From: Streptomyces lydicus
GTDB taxonomy: Bacteria; Actinomycetota; Actinomycetes; Streptomycetales; Streptomycetaceae
Length of the DNA: 64,000 nucleotides
Direction: 5' to 3'
Assembly: GCF_001729485.1 (NCBI RefSeq)
Contig: NZ_CP017157.1
Location: forward strand, 496,001-560,000
The position numbers were made by a program, and so were the translations under genes. The notes beneath the pieces were generated by a model, which did not search any database, was not told where the DNA came from, and was given only the letters and a program-made list of their open reading frames with translations. Position 1 is the stretch's first letter; every line of letters starts with the position of its first letter. Positions 29,954 to 38,965 of this stretch are shown here, piece after piece.

Positions 29954-30697
29954 ATGCGTGAGGGCATGAAACGCACCTTGGTGGCGCTGCTGGTCTGCGC
30001 CTCGCTGTTCCCCCTCGACGGGCCGCCCGCGGCGGCCACCCCGCCGTCCGCCCGGTACGCGGCACCTGCCCTGCGCCCGGCCGTCCCCGCCGCCGCACCC
30101 GGCCGGGCGCCGCGCTGCGCCACCCCCACCGGGCCGTACCAGCGGCAGGCCGAGCGCTATCTGGGGCGGGACGTGGACGGGCGGCAGAGCGCGGGGGACT
30201 GCCGGGCGATCCGGCGGTTCCAGCGCGCCCACCGCATCGCACCGGCGACCGGCTACGCGGGCCGGGCGACCGGCGCCGCCGTACGGCTGATGCGGGCGAG
30301 GAAGGACCCCAACCGGGCGGGCAGGTGCCCGGACCGTCCCGAGCGGACCGTGTGCGCGGATCTGAACCGGCAGCTGCTGTGGGTGCAGCAGGGCGGCGCG
30401 GTGCTCTTCGACCCGGTCGCCATCCGCTCCGGCCAGCCGACGATGGAGACCCGCACCGGCACGTACCGCATCTACCGGCGCAGCAGGAACCACACCTCGA
30501 ACCTGTACCACACGCCGATGCCGTTCGCGCAGTTCTTCGACCGGGGGGAGGCGCTGCACGGCGTCTACGAGGACATCTACGCGGGCCCCGGCTCGCACGG
30601 CTGCATCAATCTGACCTGGTCGGACGCCCGCAGGCTGTGGAACCTGCTGAAGAAGGGCGATGTGGTGCACGTGTGGGGGCGGAAACCCGTCGGGTGA
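29954..30697 (+). CDS. Secreted L,D-transpeptidase with peptidoglycan-binding-like domain
   Basis: L,D-transpeptidases make 3-3 peptidoglycan cross-links or attach proteins to peptide stems. A signal peptide (KRTLVALLVCASLFPLDGPP then AAA) is followed by a peptidoglycan-binding-like domain (about 45-105) and a YkuD domain. The YkuD domain has intact catalytic residues: the HGVYEDIY histidine and GSHGCINL with the nucleophilic Cys. The start is uncertain (ATG 29954 or 29966). It lies between nnrD and alr. Confidence 0.87.
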   Translation: MREGMKRTLVALLVCASLFPLDGPPAAATPPSARYAAPALRPAVPAAAPGRAPRCATPTGPYQRQAERYLGRDVDGRQSAGDCRAIRRFQRAHRIAPATGYAGRATGAAVRLMRARKDPNRAGRCPDRPERTVCADLNRQLLWVQQGGAVLFDPVAIRSGQPTMETRTGTYRIYRRSRNHTSNLYHTPMPFAQFFDRGEALHGVYEDIYAGPGSHGCINLTWSDARRLWNLLKKGDVVHVWGRKPVG

Positions 30698-30756
30698 GCG
30701 CGGTTTTGCCGCCGGTCCCCCCGGGCGCCGCAGCGGCGCCTGAGACACTGAGGGGG

Positions 30757-31962
30757 ATGAACGAGACAGCGAAGCGCGCCCGTGCCGTGATCGACCTCGC
30801 CGCCGTGCGGTCGAACGTCCGCACGCTGCGCGACCGTGCGCCCCGGGCAGAGCTGATGGCCGTGGTCAAGTCCGACGGCTACGGACACGGTGCGGTGCGC
30901 TGCGCGCGCGCCGCCCGTGAGGCCGGGGCGACCTGGCTGGGCACCGCGCTGCCCGAGGAGGCGTTCGCGCTGCGCGCGGCCGGCGACACCGGGCGGCTGA
31001 TGTGCTGGCTGTGGACGCCGGGCGGGCCCTGGCGCCAGGCCGTCGAGCAGGACATCGACGTCTCGGTGAGCGGGCTGTGGGCGTTGCGCGAGGTGGTCGC
31101 GGCGGCCCGCGCCTGCGGCCGTACCGCCCGCGTCCAACTCAAGATCGACACCGGTCTCGGCCGCAACGGCTGCCAGCCCGCCGACTGGCCGGAGCTGACC
31201 GCCGCCGCCCGCGCCGCCGAGGCCGAGGGCGCGCTCACCGTCACCGGCGTCTGGTCGCACTTCGCCTGCGCCGACGAGCCGGGGCACCCCTCGATCGACG
31301 CCCAGCTCGCCTCCTTCGAGGACGCGCTGCGGACCGCCGGGGCGGCCGGACTGCGCCCCGAGGTGCGGCACATCGCCAACACCCCGGCCACCCTCACCCT
31401 GCCGCACGCCCACTACGACCTGGTGCGGGCCGGCATCGGCATCTACGGCATCTCGCCCAGCCCCGAGCTCGGCACGTCCCAGGACCTCGGGCTGCGGCCC
31501 GCGATGACCCTGGAGGCCGCGCTCGCGTCGGTCAAGCGGGTCCCGGGCGGCCACGGGGTGTCGTACGGGCACCTGTACACCACGCCCGGCGAGACCACCC
31601 TCGCGCTGGTCCCGCTCGGCTACGCCGACGGCGTCCCGCGGCACGCCTCCGGCACCGGGCCGGTGCTGGTCGCCGGCAAGTGGCGGACGGTCGCCGGACG
31701 GATCGCGATGGACCAGTTCGTGGTCGACCTGGGCGGCGACAGCGCCGAGGAGGGCGCGACGGCGGTGCTGTTCGGCCCCGGTGACCGCGGCGAGCCGACC
31801 GCGGAGGACTGGGCCCGGGCGGCCGGAACCATCGGCTACGAAATCGTCACCCGGATCGGAACCCGGGTGCCACGCGTCTATGTGGGCAGTGGCATACGGA
31901 GCGGGGCGGAAGAAGCCGCAGCAGCCGAGGGCGACAGCGCGTTCACGGGGGGTACCGCATGA
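30757..31962 (+). CDS. alr: Alanine racemase
   Basis: Alr interconverts L- and D-alanine for peptidoglycan, using PLP. The 401 residues contain the PLP-lysine motif MAVVKSDGYGHGA near residues 31-43, the catalytic tyrosine region HGVSYGHLY and the C-terminal GRIAMDQFVVDLG. The ATG at 30757 follows GAGGGGG directly. The end overlaps the hydrolase ATG by four bases, so the two are coupled. Confidence 0.97.
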   Translation: MNETAKRARAVIDLAAVRSNVRTLRDRAPRAELMAVVKSDGYGHGAVRCARAAREAGATWLGTALPEEAFALRAAGDTGRLMCWLWTPGGPWRQAVEQDIDVSVSGLWALREVVAAARACGRTARVQLKIDTGLGRNGCQPADWPELTAAARAAEAEGALTVTGVWSHFACADEPGHPSIDAQLASFEDALRTAGAAGLRPEVRHIANTPATLTLPHAHYDLVRAGIGIYGISPSPELGTSQDLGLRPAMTLEAALASVKRVPGGHGVSYGHLYTTPGETTLALVPLGYADGVPRHASGTGPVLVAGKWRTVAGRIAMDQFVVDLGGDSAEEGATAVLFGPGDRGEPTAEDWARAAGTIGYEIVTRIGTRVPRVYVGSGIRSGAEEAAAAEGDSAFTGGTA

Positions 31963-33302
31963 CCGAGGGCAACGACGCCGTGGAGGCGGTCGAGGCGGCG
32001 GCGGAGATCGCCGCCGAGGCCGCGAACAACTGGGCCAAGGCGGGCCGGCACGCGGGCCTCGCCGGCGCCGCGATCGGTGTGGTCGCGGCGGGCGCCGCGG
32101 CCGGTGTGGCGATAGAGCGGATGACGGTCGGCCGCGGCATGCGCCGCCGGGCCCGGCTCGCACTGGACGCGGCCGGCCCGTACGGCACGCTGCGCGGCAC
32201 ACCGGGGGCGGCGGTCGCCGAGGACGGCACCGAGCTGTTCTACGAGGTCGACGAGGTGGACGCCGCGGAGGTGGACGGCCCGCCGGCGGCGAACGGCAAG
32301 GGTGCCAAGGGTGCCCGGAACGGCAAGCAGGACGGGTCCGCGCGGCCCGCCCGGGGCAAACCGGCCCGCGCCGCGCAGGAGGCCCACGGCACGCTGCGCA
32401 AGCGGCTGACGGCGGCGCTGGGGCGGCGCGCGGCGGCCCCCACGGTCGTTTTCAGCCACGGCTACTGCCTGAGCCAGGACTCCTGGCACTTCCAGCGCGC
32501 CGCGCTGCGCGGCACGGTGCGCACCGTCCACTGGGACCAGCGCAGCCACGGCCGCTCGGCGCGCGGCCACAGCCAGATCGACGGCACGGAGAACGTCACC
32601 ATCGATCTGCTGGGCCGCGACCTGAAGGCGGTGCTGGACGCCGCGGTGCCCGAGGGGCCGATCGTGCTGGTCGGGCACTCGATGGGCGGCATGACGGTGA
32701 TGGCGCTGGCCGACCAGTTCCCCGAGTACGTCGCCGAGCGGGTGGTCGGGGTGGCGCTGATCGGCACCTCGGCGGGGCGGCTCAGCGAGGTCACCTACGG
32801 GCTGCCGTCGATGGGCATGAAGGCGTTCCACCGCCTCGCGCCGGGCGTGCTCAAGGCGCTCGGCTGGCAGCGCGAGCTGGTCGAACGGGGCCGGCAGGTC
32901 ACCGCCGATCTCTTCGCGGGCCTGGTCAAGCGCTATTCGTTCGGCACGCCGGAGGACGTCGACCCGGGCATCGCGCGGTTCGGCGAGCGGCTGATCGAGG
33001 GGACCCCGATCGACGTGGTCGCCGAGTTCTTCCCGGCGTTCGCGGTGCACGACAAGACCGAGGCGCTGGTGGCGTACGACGCGGTGCCCGCGCTGGTGCT
33101 CGCCGGGGAGAACGACCTGATCACCCCCGCCGAGCACAGCCGGACGATCGCCGAGGTGCTGCCCCACGCGGAACTGGTGTGCGTGCCGGGCGCCGGCCAC
33201 CTGGTGATGCTGGAGCGGCCCGAGCTGGTCAACGAGCACCTGGTGTCCCTGGTGGAGCGGGCCAGCGCGGCGGCCCGTAACTCCCGGCACGCCCGGGCCT
33301 GA
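31959..33302 (+). CDS. Alpha/beta hydrolase with N-terminal membrane segment
   Basis: The 447-residue protein has a Gly/Ala-rich hydrophobic segment (about 28-50), then a hydrolase fold with HGYCLSQDSW, the nucleophile elbow VGHSMGGMT, an acid region (LAGENDLITPAEHS) and a late His (PGAGHLVMLERP). A low-complexity Lys/Ala/Gly stretch at about residues 105-145 interrupts the first strands. It is coupled to alr by a four-base overlap and precedes tsaE, a conserved actinobacterial order. The substrate is unknown. Confidence 0.88.
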   Translation: MTEGNDAVEAVEAAAEIAAEAANNWAKAGRHAGLAGAAIGVVAAGAAAGVAIERMTVGRGMRRRARLALDAAGPYGTLRGTPGAAVAEDGTELFYEVDEVDAAEVDGPPAANGKGAKGARNGKQDGSARPARGKPARAAQEAHGTLRKRLTAALGRRAAAPTVVFSHGYCLSQDSWHFQRAALRGTVRTVHWDQRSHGRSARGHSQIDGTENVTIDLLGRDLKAVLDAAVPEGPIVLVGHSMGGMTVMALADQFPEYVAERVVGVALIGTSAGRLSEVTYGLPSMGMKAFHRLAPGVLKALGWQRELVERGRQVTADLFAGLVKRYSFGTPEDVDPGIARFGERLIEGTPIDVVAEFFPAFAVHDKTEALVAYDAVPALVLAGENDLITPAEHSRTIAEVLPHAELVCVPGAGHLVMLERPELVNEHLVSLVERASAAARNSRHARA

Positions 33303-33349
33303 GTCGTGGGCGCCGCCACCGCGGGGCGCCGGCCCGTACCATTTGCGAC

Positions 33350-33886
33350 ATGAGCACCACCGGCGCCGTTGCGCATGTCACCGTCAAGTCCCCCGATCAG
33401 ATGCAGGAGTTGGGCCGCAGGCTGGCCCCTCTGCTGCGCCCCGGCGACCTGGTGCTGCTCACCGGTGAGCTGGGCGCCGGCAAGACCACGCTGACCCGCG
33501 GCCTGGGCGCGGGGCTCGGCGTGCGCGGCGCCGTGACCTCGCCCACCTTCGTCATCGCCCGCGTCCACCCCTCCTTGGTCGGCGGCCCCGCGCTGGTGCA
33601 CGTCGACGCCTACCGGCTCGGCGGCGGGCTGGACGAGATGGAGGACCTGGACCTCGACGTGTCGCTGCCGGCCTCGGTGGTGGTCGTGGAGTGGGGCGAG
33701 GGCAAGGTCGAGGAGCTCTCCGACGACCGGCTGCACGTGGTCATCGGCCGGGCCGTGGGCGGGGACGGCGCGGAGCGCCTCGCCGAGCACCCGGAGGAGG
33801 ACGTGGACGACGTCCGCGAGGTGACGGTCACCGGTCACGGCGCGCGCTGGGCGGACGCCGGCCTGCCGGACCTGGAGATCTGCTGA
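33350..33886 (+). CDS. tsaE: tRNA threonylcarbamoyladenosine biosynthesis ATPase TsaE
   Basis: TsaE drives the TsaB-TsaD complex that makes t6A at position 37 of ANN-decoding tRNAs. The 178 residues have the P-loop TGELGAGKTTLTRGLGAGLG and conserved TSPTFVIARVHP, HVDAYRLGG and VVEWGEGK. A C-terminal acidic then neutral extension beyond about residue 140 is typical of actinobacteria. tsaB and tsaD follow about 1.1 and 2.3 kb downstream. Confidence 0.95.
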   Translation: MSTTGAVAHVTVKSPDQMQELGRRLAPLLRPGDLVLLTGELGAGKTTLTRGLGAGLGVRGAVTSPTFVIARVHPSLVGGPALVHVDAYRLGGGLDEMEDLDLDVSLPASVVVVEWGEGKVEELSDDRLHVVIGRAVGGDGAERLAEHPEEDVDDVREVTVTGHGARWADAGLPDLEIC

Positions 33887-34065
33887 CGGGACCGGCGTCG
33901 AGGGGTTCCCGCACGTCACAGACCCGGTAGTTTCCGACAAGGCGTCGGCAAGATGTTGCGCAGCCGGTACTGGGCGTGGTCACATGGGTGGAGACCCCAG
34001 TTAGGTGTGCCTAAGTAGCGAGCCTAGCTTCTGTCGCTTTGCCCCAGGAGCCCCAGGAGGCGTCC

Positions 34066-34266
34066 ATGTCGGCCCACCAGCACGATGCGCGCGAGACGCC
34101 GCCGACGATGAACGAGCTGCTCGCCGCCTGCGCCGCGGCCAGCGCGGTCTCCACACCTCCGGACGCCGACGAGGAGGCCCGTCAGGGCAAGCCCGCGGGG
34201 CGCCGGGACGAGCCGGAGGCGGAGGGCGGGGACGCCCCGTCCACCGGAGGCCGCGACGCGGCGTAG
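34066..34266 (+). CDS. Small acidic protein with a strong ribosome binding site, function unknown
   Basis: The 66-residue product begins MSAHQHDARETPPTMNELLA and has a disordered Asp/Glu/Arg/Gly-rich second half (about 28-66). AGGAGG at 34055-34060, five bases before the ATG, is an ideal ribosome binding site, which favours a real gene. It lies between tsaE and a convergent gene. No family is recognised. Confidence 0.6.
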   Translation: MSAHQHDARETPPTMNELLAACAAASAVSTPPDADEEARQGKPAGRRDEPEAEGGDAPSTGGRDAA

Positions 34267-34292
34267 CCCGTAGGGGCGAATCGTCGGACCGC

Positions 34293-34862
34293 TCAGGAGA
34301 CCACGACGACCTTGGTGCCCTGCAGCGCGAAGTCCCACAGCGCCTTGCCGTCGTCCCGCGACTCACGGATTCCGCCGGTCTTCTTCGCCGCGCCCGGGGC
34401 CGGCCGCGAGCCGTCGACCGCCGCGCTGAAACCGACCGTGACCGCGTTGACCGTGGTGAACCGCACCACGTGCTCGATCGCGATGCCGTCCGAGCCGGTC
34501 ACGCTCACCGAGCGCGAGCCGACCGCGTAGCTGCCCGGCGCCGGGCTCACCGTGCTCGGCGCGACGGTGAACGTGCGCACCGTCTTCCCCTTGGCGTCGA
34601 CCAGCCAGACCCGCTTGCCGCCGAGCGAGTAGACCACCCGCCGGCCGGTGCCGGAGGCGGTGGGGACCGGTGCCGGGGCCGGCGGCTTGGCCTTCTTGCC
34701 GGGCTGGTCGCGGTTGCCCTGCGGCGCACTGTGGTGGCCGTCACCGCGGGCCTGGGCCAGGGTGGCCGGGGCGGACGCCGCGGCCTGGTAGCCGAGCACC
34801 CCGACGGCGACCACGGCGGCCGTGGTCAGCGCGGTGACGATCGTGCTGCTCTTAGCGGGCAC
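34293..34862 (-). CDS. Secreted YkuD-like protein lacking catalytic residues
   Basis: The 189-residue protein has an N-terminal hydrophobic segment (about 8-30), a Pro/Lys-rich linker (50-68) and a domain whose pattern fits an L,D-transpeptidase fold: KRVWLVDAKGKTVRTFTVAP, then SPAPGSYAVGSRSV, then ending KALWDFALQGTKVVVVS. Where active enzymes have S-x-G-C-[IV]-R, this one has KTGGIRE (161-167), and the upstream His position reads GFS (144-146). The fold assignment is inference from pattern. It is probably a non-catalytic relative. Confidence 0.7.
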   Translation of the reverse strand: MPAKSSTIVTALTTAAVVAVGVLGYQAAASAPATLAQARGDGHHSAPQGNRDQPGKKAKPPAPAPVPTASGTGRRVVYSLGGKRVWLVDAKGKTVRTFTVAPSTVSPAPGSYAVGSRSVSVTGSDGIAIEHVVRFTTVNAVTVGFSAAVDGSRPAPGAAKKTGGIRESRDDGKALWDFALQGTKVVVVS

Positions 34863-34957
34863 CGCTGTGCCACCTCTCCCTGTTCCTGCGTTCCCCTGCT
34901 CCGGGGCGACGGTAGCAGGGGACGGGGCACCATCGGCCGCGCCGTAGGCTTGAGGGC

Positions 34958-35617
34958 GTGCTGCTGCTAGCTCTTGACACCGCCACCCCCGCCGTCACGG
35001 TCGCGCTCCACGACGGGACGGGCATCCTCGCCGAATCCCGGCAGGTCGACGCGCGCCGCCACGGCGAGCTGCTGCTGCCCGCCGTCGACCGGGTGCTGGG
35101 CGAGGCCGGCCGGAAGCTCGACGAGGTCAGCGAGATCGTGGTCGGGGTGGGGCCGGGGCCGTACACCGGGCTGCGGGTGGGACTGGTGACCGCCGCCACG
35201 TTCGGCGCGGTCCTCGACGTCCCCGTCCACGGCCTGTGCACGCTTGACGGCCTCGCGTACGCCTCGGGACTGACCGAGCCGTTCGTCGTGGCCACCGACG
35301 CCCGCCGCAAAGAGGTCTACTGGGCGCGCTACGCGGACGCCCGCACCCGCCTGACCGAACCGGCCGTCGACCGCCCCGCCGACCTCGCCGACGAGGTGGC
35401 CGGCGTCCCCGCCGTGGGCGCGGGCGCGCTGCTCTACGACACGGTCTTCACCGGCGTACGACGCGAGGGGCCCGAGCACCAGTCCGCCGCGGCGCTCGCC
35501 GCGCTGGCGGCCGAGAAGCTGGCCGCGGGCGAGGAGCTGCTGCCGCCGCGGCCGCTGTACCTGCGCCGCCCGGACGCCCAGGTGCCCGCCAACTACAAGG
35601 TGGTCACCCCCAAGTGA
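34958..35617 (+). CDS. tsaB: tRNA threonylcarbamoyladenosine biosynthesis protein TsaB
   Basis: TsaB is the non-catalytic partner of TsaD in t6A synthesis. The 219 residues start with GTG ([20 protein letters not shown]) and contain [20 protein letters not shown] and [14 protein letters not shown], the usual TsaB landmarks. The end overlaps the rimI GTG by four bases. Confidence 0.95.
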   Translation: MLLLALDTATPAVTVALHDGTGILAESRQVDARRHGELLLPAVDRVLGEAGRKLDEVSEIVVGVGPGPYTGLRVGLVTAATFGAVLDVPVHGLCTLDGLAYASGLTEPFVVATDARRKEVYWARYADARTRLTEPAVDRPADLADEVAGVPAVGAGALLYDTVFTGVRREGPEHQSAAALAALAAEKLAAGEELLPPRPLYLRRPDAQVPANYKVVTPK

Positions 35618-36174
35618 CCGCCGGCCCGTCGCACGACTCCCGCCCCGCCGCGGCGTCACCGGACGGCGGCTCCCCGCGGCCCGCCGCGGTGCTGCGCGAG
35701 ATGCGCTGGTGGGACATCGCGCCGGTGCTGGAGCTGGAGCGCGACCTCTTCCCCGAGGACGCCTGGTCGGCCGGCATGTTCTGGTCCGAGCTGGCGCACG
35801 CCCGCGGGCCCGGCGCCACCCGCCGCTACCTCGTCGCCGAGCTGTCGGGCCGGCTGGTCGGCTACGCCGGGCTGGCCGCCGTCGACGGCACCGGCGACGT
35901 CCAGACCATCGCCACCGTCCGCGACCAGTGGGGCACCGGCCTCGGTGCCCGCCTGCTGACCGAACTCCTCGGCGCCGCGACGGACTTCGAGTGCCACGAG
36001 GTGCTGCTGGAGGTACGCGTCGACAACCTCCGCGCTCAGCGCCTCTACGAGCGTTTCGGCTTCGAGCCGATCGGCTTCCGCCGCGGCTACTACCAGCCCG
36101 GCAACGTCGACGCGCTCGTGATGCGCCGCCCCACCCAGACCTCCTCCGAAGCACCCTCCGTACAAGGAACTTGA
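35614..36174 (+). CDS. rimI: Ribosomal protein S18 N-acetyltransferase family RimI
   Basis: This GNAT acetyltransferase modifies protein N termini. The 186 residues have the core [20 protein letters not shown], the acetyl-CoA loop [18 protein letters not shown] and the terminal [29 protein letters not shown] segment. It has an N-terminal extension of about 27 residues. It lies between tsaB and tsaD, as is common in actinobacteria; the true substrate here is not shown. Confidence 0.93.
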   Translation: MTAGPSHDSRPAAASPDGGSPRPAAVLREMRWWDIAPVLELERDLFPEDAWSAGMFWSELAHARGPGATRRYLVAELSGRLVGYAGLAAVDGTGDVQTIATVRDQWGTGLGARLLTELLGAATDFECHEVLLEVRVDNLRAQRLYERFGFEPIGFRRGYYQPGNVDALVMRRPTQTSSEAPSVQGT

Positions 36175-36179
36175 CGATC

Positions 36180-37292
36180 ATGGCTGACTCACGCGGCGGA
36201 CCGCTCGTCCTCGGCATCGAGACCTCCTGCGACGAGACCGGTGTCGGCATCGTCCGCGGCCACACCCTCCTCGCCGACGCGGTCGCCTCCAGCGTCGACG
36301 AACACGCGCGCTTCGGCGGCGTGGTGCCCGAGGTCGCCTCCCGGGCCCACCTGGAGGCGATGGTCCCGACCATCCAGCGGGCGCTGAAGGACGCCGGGGT
36401 CGCGGCGAGCGACCTGGACGGCATCGCCGTCACCGCGGGGCCCGGCCTGGCCGGCGCGCTGCTGGTCGGCGTCTCGGCGGCCAAGGCGTACGCCTACGCC
36501 CTCGGCAAGCCGCTCTACGGCGTCAACCACCTCGCCTCGCACATCTGCGTCGACCAGCTGGAGCACGGCCCGCTGCCCGAGCCGACGATGGCCCTGCTGG
36601 TCTCCGGCGGCCACTCCTCCCTCCTGCTGGCCCCCGACATCACCTCCGATGTGCGGCCGCTCGGCTCGACCATCGACGACGCGGCCGGCGAGGCGTTCGA
36701 CAAGATCGCGCGGGTGCTGAACCTCGGCTTCCCGGGCGGCCCGGTCATCGACCGCTACGCGCGCGAGGGCAACCCCGACGCGATCCGCTTCCCGCGCGGG
36801 CTGACCGGCCCCCGCGACCCGGTCTACGACTTCTCCTTCTCCGGCCTGAAGACGGCCGTCGCGCGCTGGATCGAGGCCAAGCGGGCGGCCGGCGAGGAGG
36901 TGCCGGTGGCCGACGTCTCGGCGTCCTTCCAGGAGGCCGTGGTGGACGTGCTGACCCGCAAGGCCGTACGCGCCTGCAAGGACAACGGCGTGGACCACCT
37001 GATGATCGGCGGCGGGGTCGCGGCCAACTCCCGGCTGCGGGCGATGGCCGCGCGCCGCTGCGAGGACGCCGGCATCACGCTGCGGGTGCCGCGGCCCAAG
37101 CTGTGCACCGACAACGGCGCGATGGTCGCGGCCCTGGGCGCGGAGATGGTGGCCCGCGGCCGGGCGGCGTCCGCCTGGGACCTCTCGGCGGACTCGTCGC
37201 TTCCGGTCACCGAACCCCATGTGCCCGGCGAGGCCCCCGCCCACCACCACGACCACGTCCACGAGTTGAGCAAGCAGAACCTCTACTCGTGA
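36180..37292 (+). CDS. tsaD: tRNA N6-adenosine threonylcarbamoyltransferase TsaD
   Basis: TsaD transfers the threonylcarbamoyl group to A37. The 370 residues start [20 protein letters not shown] and carry the metal-binding HLASH motif, [12 protein letters not shown] and [12 protein letters not shown], all in an ASKHA fold. The C-terminal tail is His-rich (AHHHDHVH). The ATG is five bases after the rimI stop. With tsaE and tsaB, the window holds three of the four bacterial t6A genes; tsaC is not here. Confidence 0.97.
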   Translation: MADSRGGPLVLGIETSCDETGVGIVRGHTLLADAVASSVDEHARFGGVVPEVASRAHLEAMVPTIQRALKDAGVAASDLDGIAVTAGPGLAGALLVGVSAAKAYAYALGKPLYGVNHLASHICVDQLEHGPLPEPTMALLVSGGHSSLLLAPDITSDVRPLGSTIDDAAGEAFDKIARVLNLGFPGGPVIDRYAREGNPDAIRFPRGLTGPRDPVYDFSFSGLKTAVARWIEAKRAAGEEVPVADVSASFQEAVVDVLTRKAVRACKDNGVDHLMIGGGVAANSRLRAMAARRCEDAGITLRVPRPKLCTDNGAMVAALGAEMVARGRAASAWDLSADSSLPVTEPHVPGEAPAHHHDHVHELSKQNLYS

Positions 37293-37399
37293 CCGTCTTC
37301 TGAGGATCGGTGACAACCGGCGCCTCCCCCGGCGCCCCGCCCGCCCCGAGGTCTTACCCTGGAGCGGCACCGGGCGCGCGCGTGGGGAGGCGGCAGGCT

Positions 37400-37765
37400 G
37401 TGGACTGGTTCTGGTGGGTCTTCATCTTCTTCATGGCGGGCGGCTTCGCGAAGGTCGCCGACACCGCCCGTACGGCCTTGCGCACCCGTCACGAGCGCAA
37501 GATGCAGCGCCTGGAGTCGGCCCGTCAGGTACGGGAGGAACTGGCCGCCGCCCAGAAGCCGCCGGAGCCGGTGTGCGGCTGCACCCATCACCTCGCCAAG
37601 CATGACAAAAAGGGCAAGTGTCACGAATTGGTGGAGGTCGCGGTCGCCTGGGACGCCGACCGCAAACCGGTCCAGTTCGAGGCCGGCCAGTGCACCTGCC
37701 AGCAGTACATCGGCCCGCAGCCGCTCTCCCAGATCTACGCCGAGGACCTCACCGATCTGGCCTGA
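37400..37765 (+). CDS. Small membrane protein with Cys-rich domain, function unknown
   Basis: The GTG at 37400 gives 121 residues starting with a membrane segment (DWFWWVFIFFMAGGFAKVAD). A basic coiled helix follows (RTALRTRHERKMQRLESARQ) and then a cysteine-rich part: CGCTHH, KGKCHE and QCTCQQY, five or six Cys plus His that could bind zinc. An earlier start at 37310 would add 30 Pro/Ala-rich residues. It follows tsaD by about 107 bases. No named family is recognised. Confidence 0.7.
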   Translation: MDWFWWVFIFFMAGGFAKVADTARTALRTRHERKMQRLESARQVREELAAAQKPPEPVCGCTHHLAKHDKKGKCHELVEVAVAWDADRKPVQFEAGQCTCQQYIGPQPLSQIYAEDLTDLA

Positions 37766-37773
37766 GCCCCCGC

Positions 37774-38952
37774 TCACTGCGCCGGCTGCCCCAGCAGCAT
37801 CGTGGGCGCGCCCGCGACCCGGGTCAGGAAGACCGTGACGGAGTTGCCGCCGCCGGCCAGCTTCAGCTTCTTGCGCAGCTCCTCCGGCTCGACCGCCGAA
37901 CCGCGCTTCTTGATCACCGCGGTGCCCACCCCGCGCTCGCGCAGCAGTGCCTTGAGCCGCTTGACGTTGAACGGCAGCACATCGGTGATCTCGTAGGCGG
38001 TCGCAAACGGCGTCGGGCGCAGCGCGTCGGCCGTGACGTACGCGATGGTCGGGTCGATGAGCCGGCCGTCGAGTCCGGCGGCGGCCTCGGCGACGAGGTG
38101 GGCGCGGATGACGGCGCCGTCCGGCTCGTACAGATAGCGGCCCACCGGACCGGCCTCCGGGTCCGGCAGGCCCGCGCCCAACAGCGAGTCACCGGCCGGC
38201 AGCAGGGTGGCGCGGCGGGCGCCGGGCGCCGTGCCGAACCACAGCACCGCCTCCTTCACCTCGCCCCGGTCGGAGATCCACTCCGCCTCGGTGTCCTCGG
38301 GCAGCATCTCGTGCGGCACGCCCGGCGCGATCTTCAGCGCCGCGAACGGTGCCGTACGCGCGGCCTCGACGGCCCAGGACAGCGGCGGCGAGTACGCCTC
38401 GGGGTCGAAGATCCGGCCACCCCGGACCTTGCTGCGGCGCGCCGGGTCGACGAACACCGCGTCATGGCCGGCGGTGTCCACCTCCGTCACGTCCGCCGCG
38501 CGCACCTCGATCAGCTCCGCCAGCCCCAGCGCCGCGGCGTTCGCCCGCGCCGCCGCGCAGGCCAGCGGGTCCCGGTCGACGGCCAGTACGCGGATCCCGG
38601 CCCGCGCCAGCGCGAGCGCGTCCCCGCCGATGCCGCAGCACAGGTCCGCCACCGACCGCACGCCCAGCGCGGCGAGCCGGGCGGCGCGGTGGGCGGCGAC
38701 GGTCGCCCGGGTGGACTGTTCGACGCCGTTGGCCGTGAAGTACATCCGCTGGGCGTCCGCCCCGAACTTCGCCGCCGCCCGCTGCCGGAGCCGCGCCTGC
38801 CCGAGCGCCGCGGAGACCAGCGGCGCGGGGTGGTCCCGCCGCAACCGGGTGGCTGCCGCCAGCTCGTCGGCGGGGTCGTGGTCCCGCAACTCGTCCAGCA
38901 ACGTCTGCCCCTCGGGCGCGAGAAGGGCAGCAAACACGTCCAGATCACTCAC
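37774..38952 (-). CDS. Class I SAM-dependent methyltransferase, THUMP-like domain
   Basis: The 392-residue product has an N-terminal helical part, a SAM-binding fold (VADLCCGIGGDALALARAGI, about 100-120), VDPARRSKVRGGRIFDPEAY near 160 and a C-terminal THUMP-like part with EITDVLPFNVKRLKALLRER. The GTG at 38952 (VSDLDVFAALLAPEG) is chosen; the frame continues upstream through the repeat at 38966-39319, and a longer annotated start would be repeat-derived. An RNA base is a likely substrate, by family inference only. Confidence 0.88.
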   Translation of the reverse strand: MSDLDVFAALLAPEGQTLLDELRDHDPADELAAATRLRRDHPAPLVSAALGQARLRQRAAAKFGADAQRMYFTANGVEQSTRATVAAHRAARLAALGVRSVADLCCGIGGDALALARAGIRVLAVDRDPLACAAARANAAALGLAELIEVRAADVTEVDTAGHDAVFVDPARRSKVRGGRIFDPEAYSPPLSWAVEAARTAPFAALKIAPGVPHEMLPEDTEAEWISDRGEVKEAVLWFGTAPGARRATLLPAGDSLLGAGLPDPEAGPVGRYLYEPDGAVIRAHLVAEAAAGLDGRLIDPTIAYVTADALRPTPFATAYEITDVLPFNVKRLKALLRERGVGTAVIKKRGSAVEPEELRKKLKLAGGGNSVTVFLTRVAGAPTMLLGQPAQ

Positions 38953-38965
38953 GGTGTCATTGTCC

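Noticed and set aside
34001..34014. TTAGG-TGTG-CCTAA resembling an iron-regulator box
   Set aside because: The half sites are separated by 4 bases instead of the 9 between these ends in the 19-base box, and neighbouring genes have no iron role.
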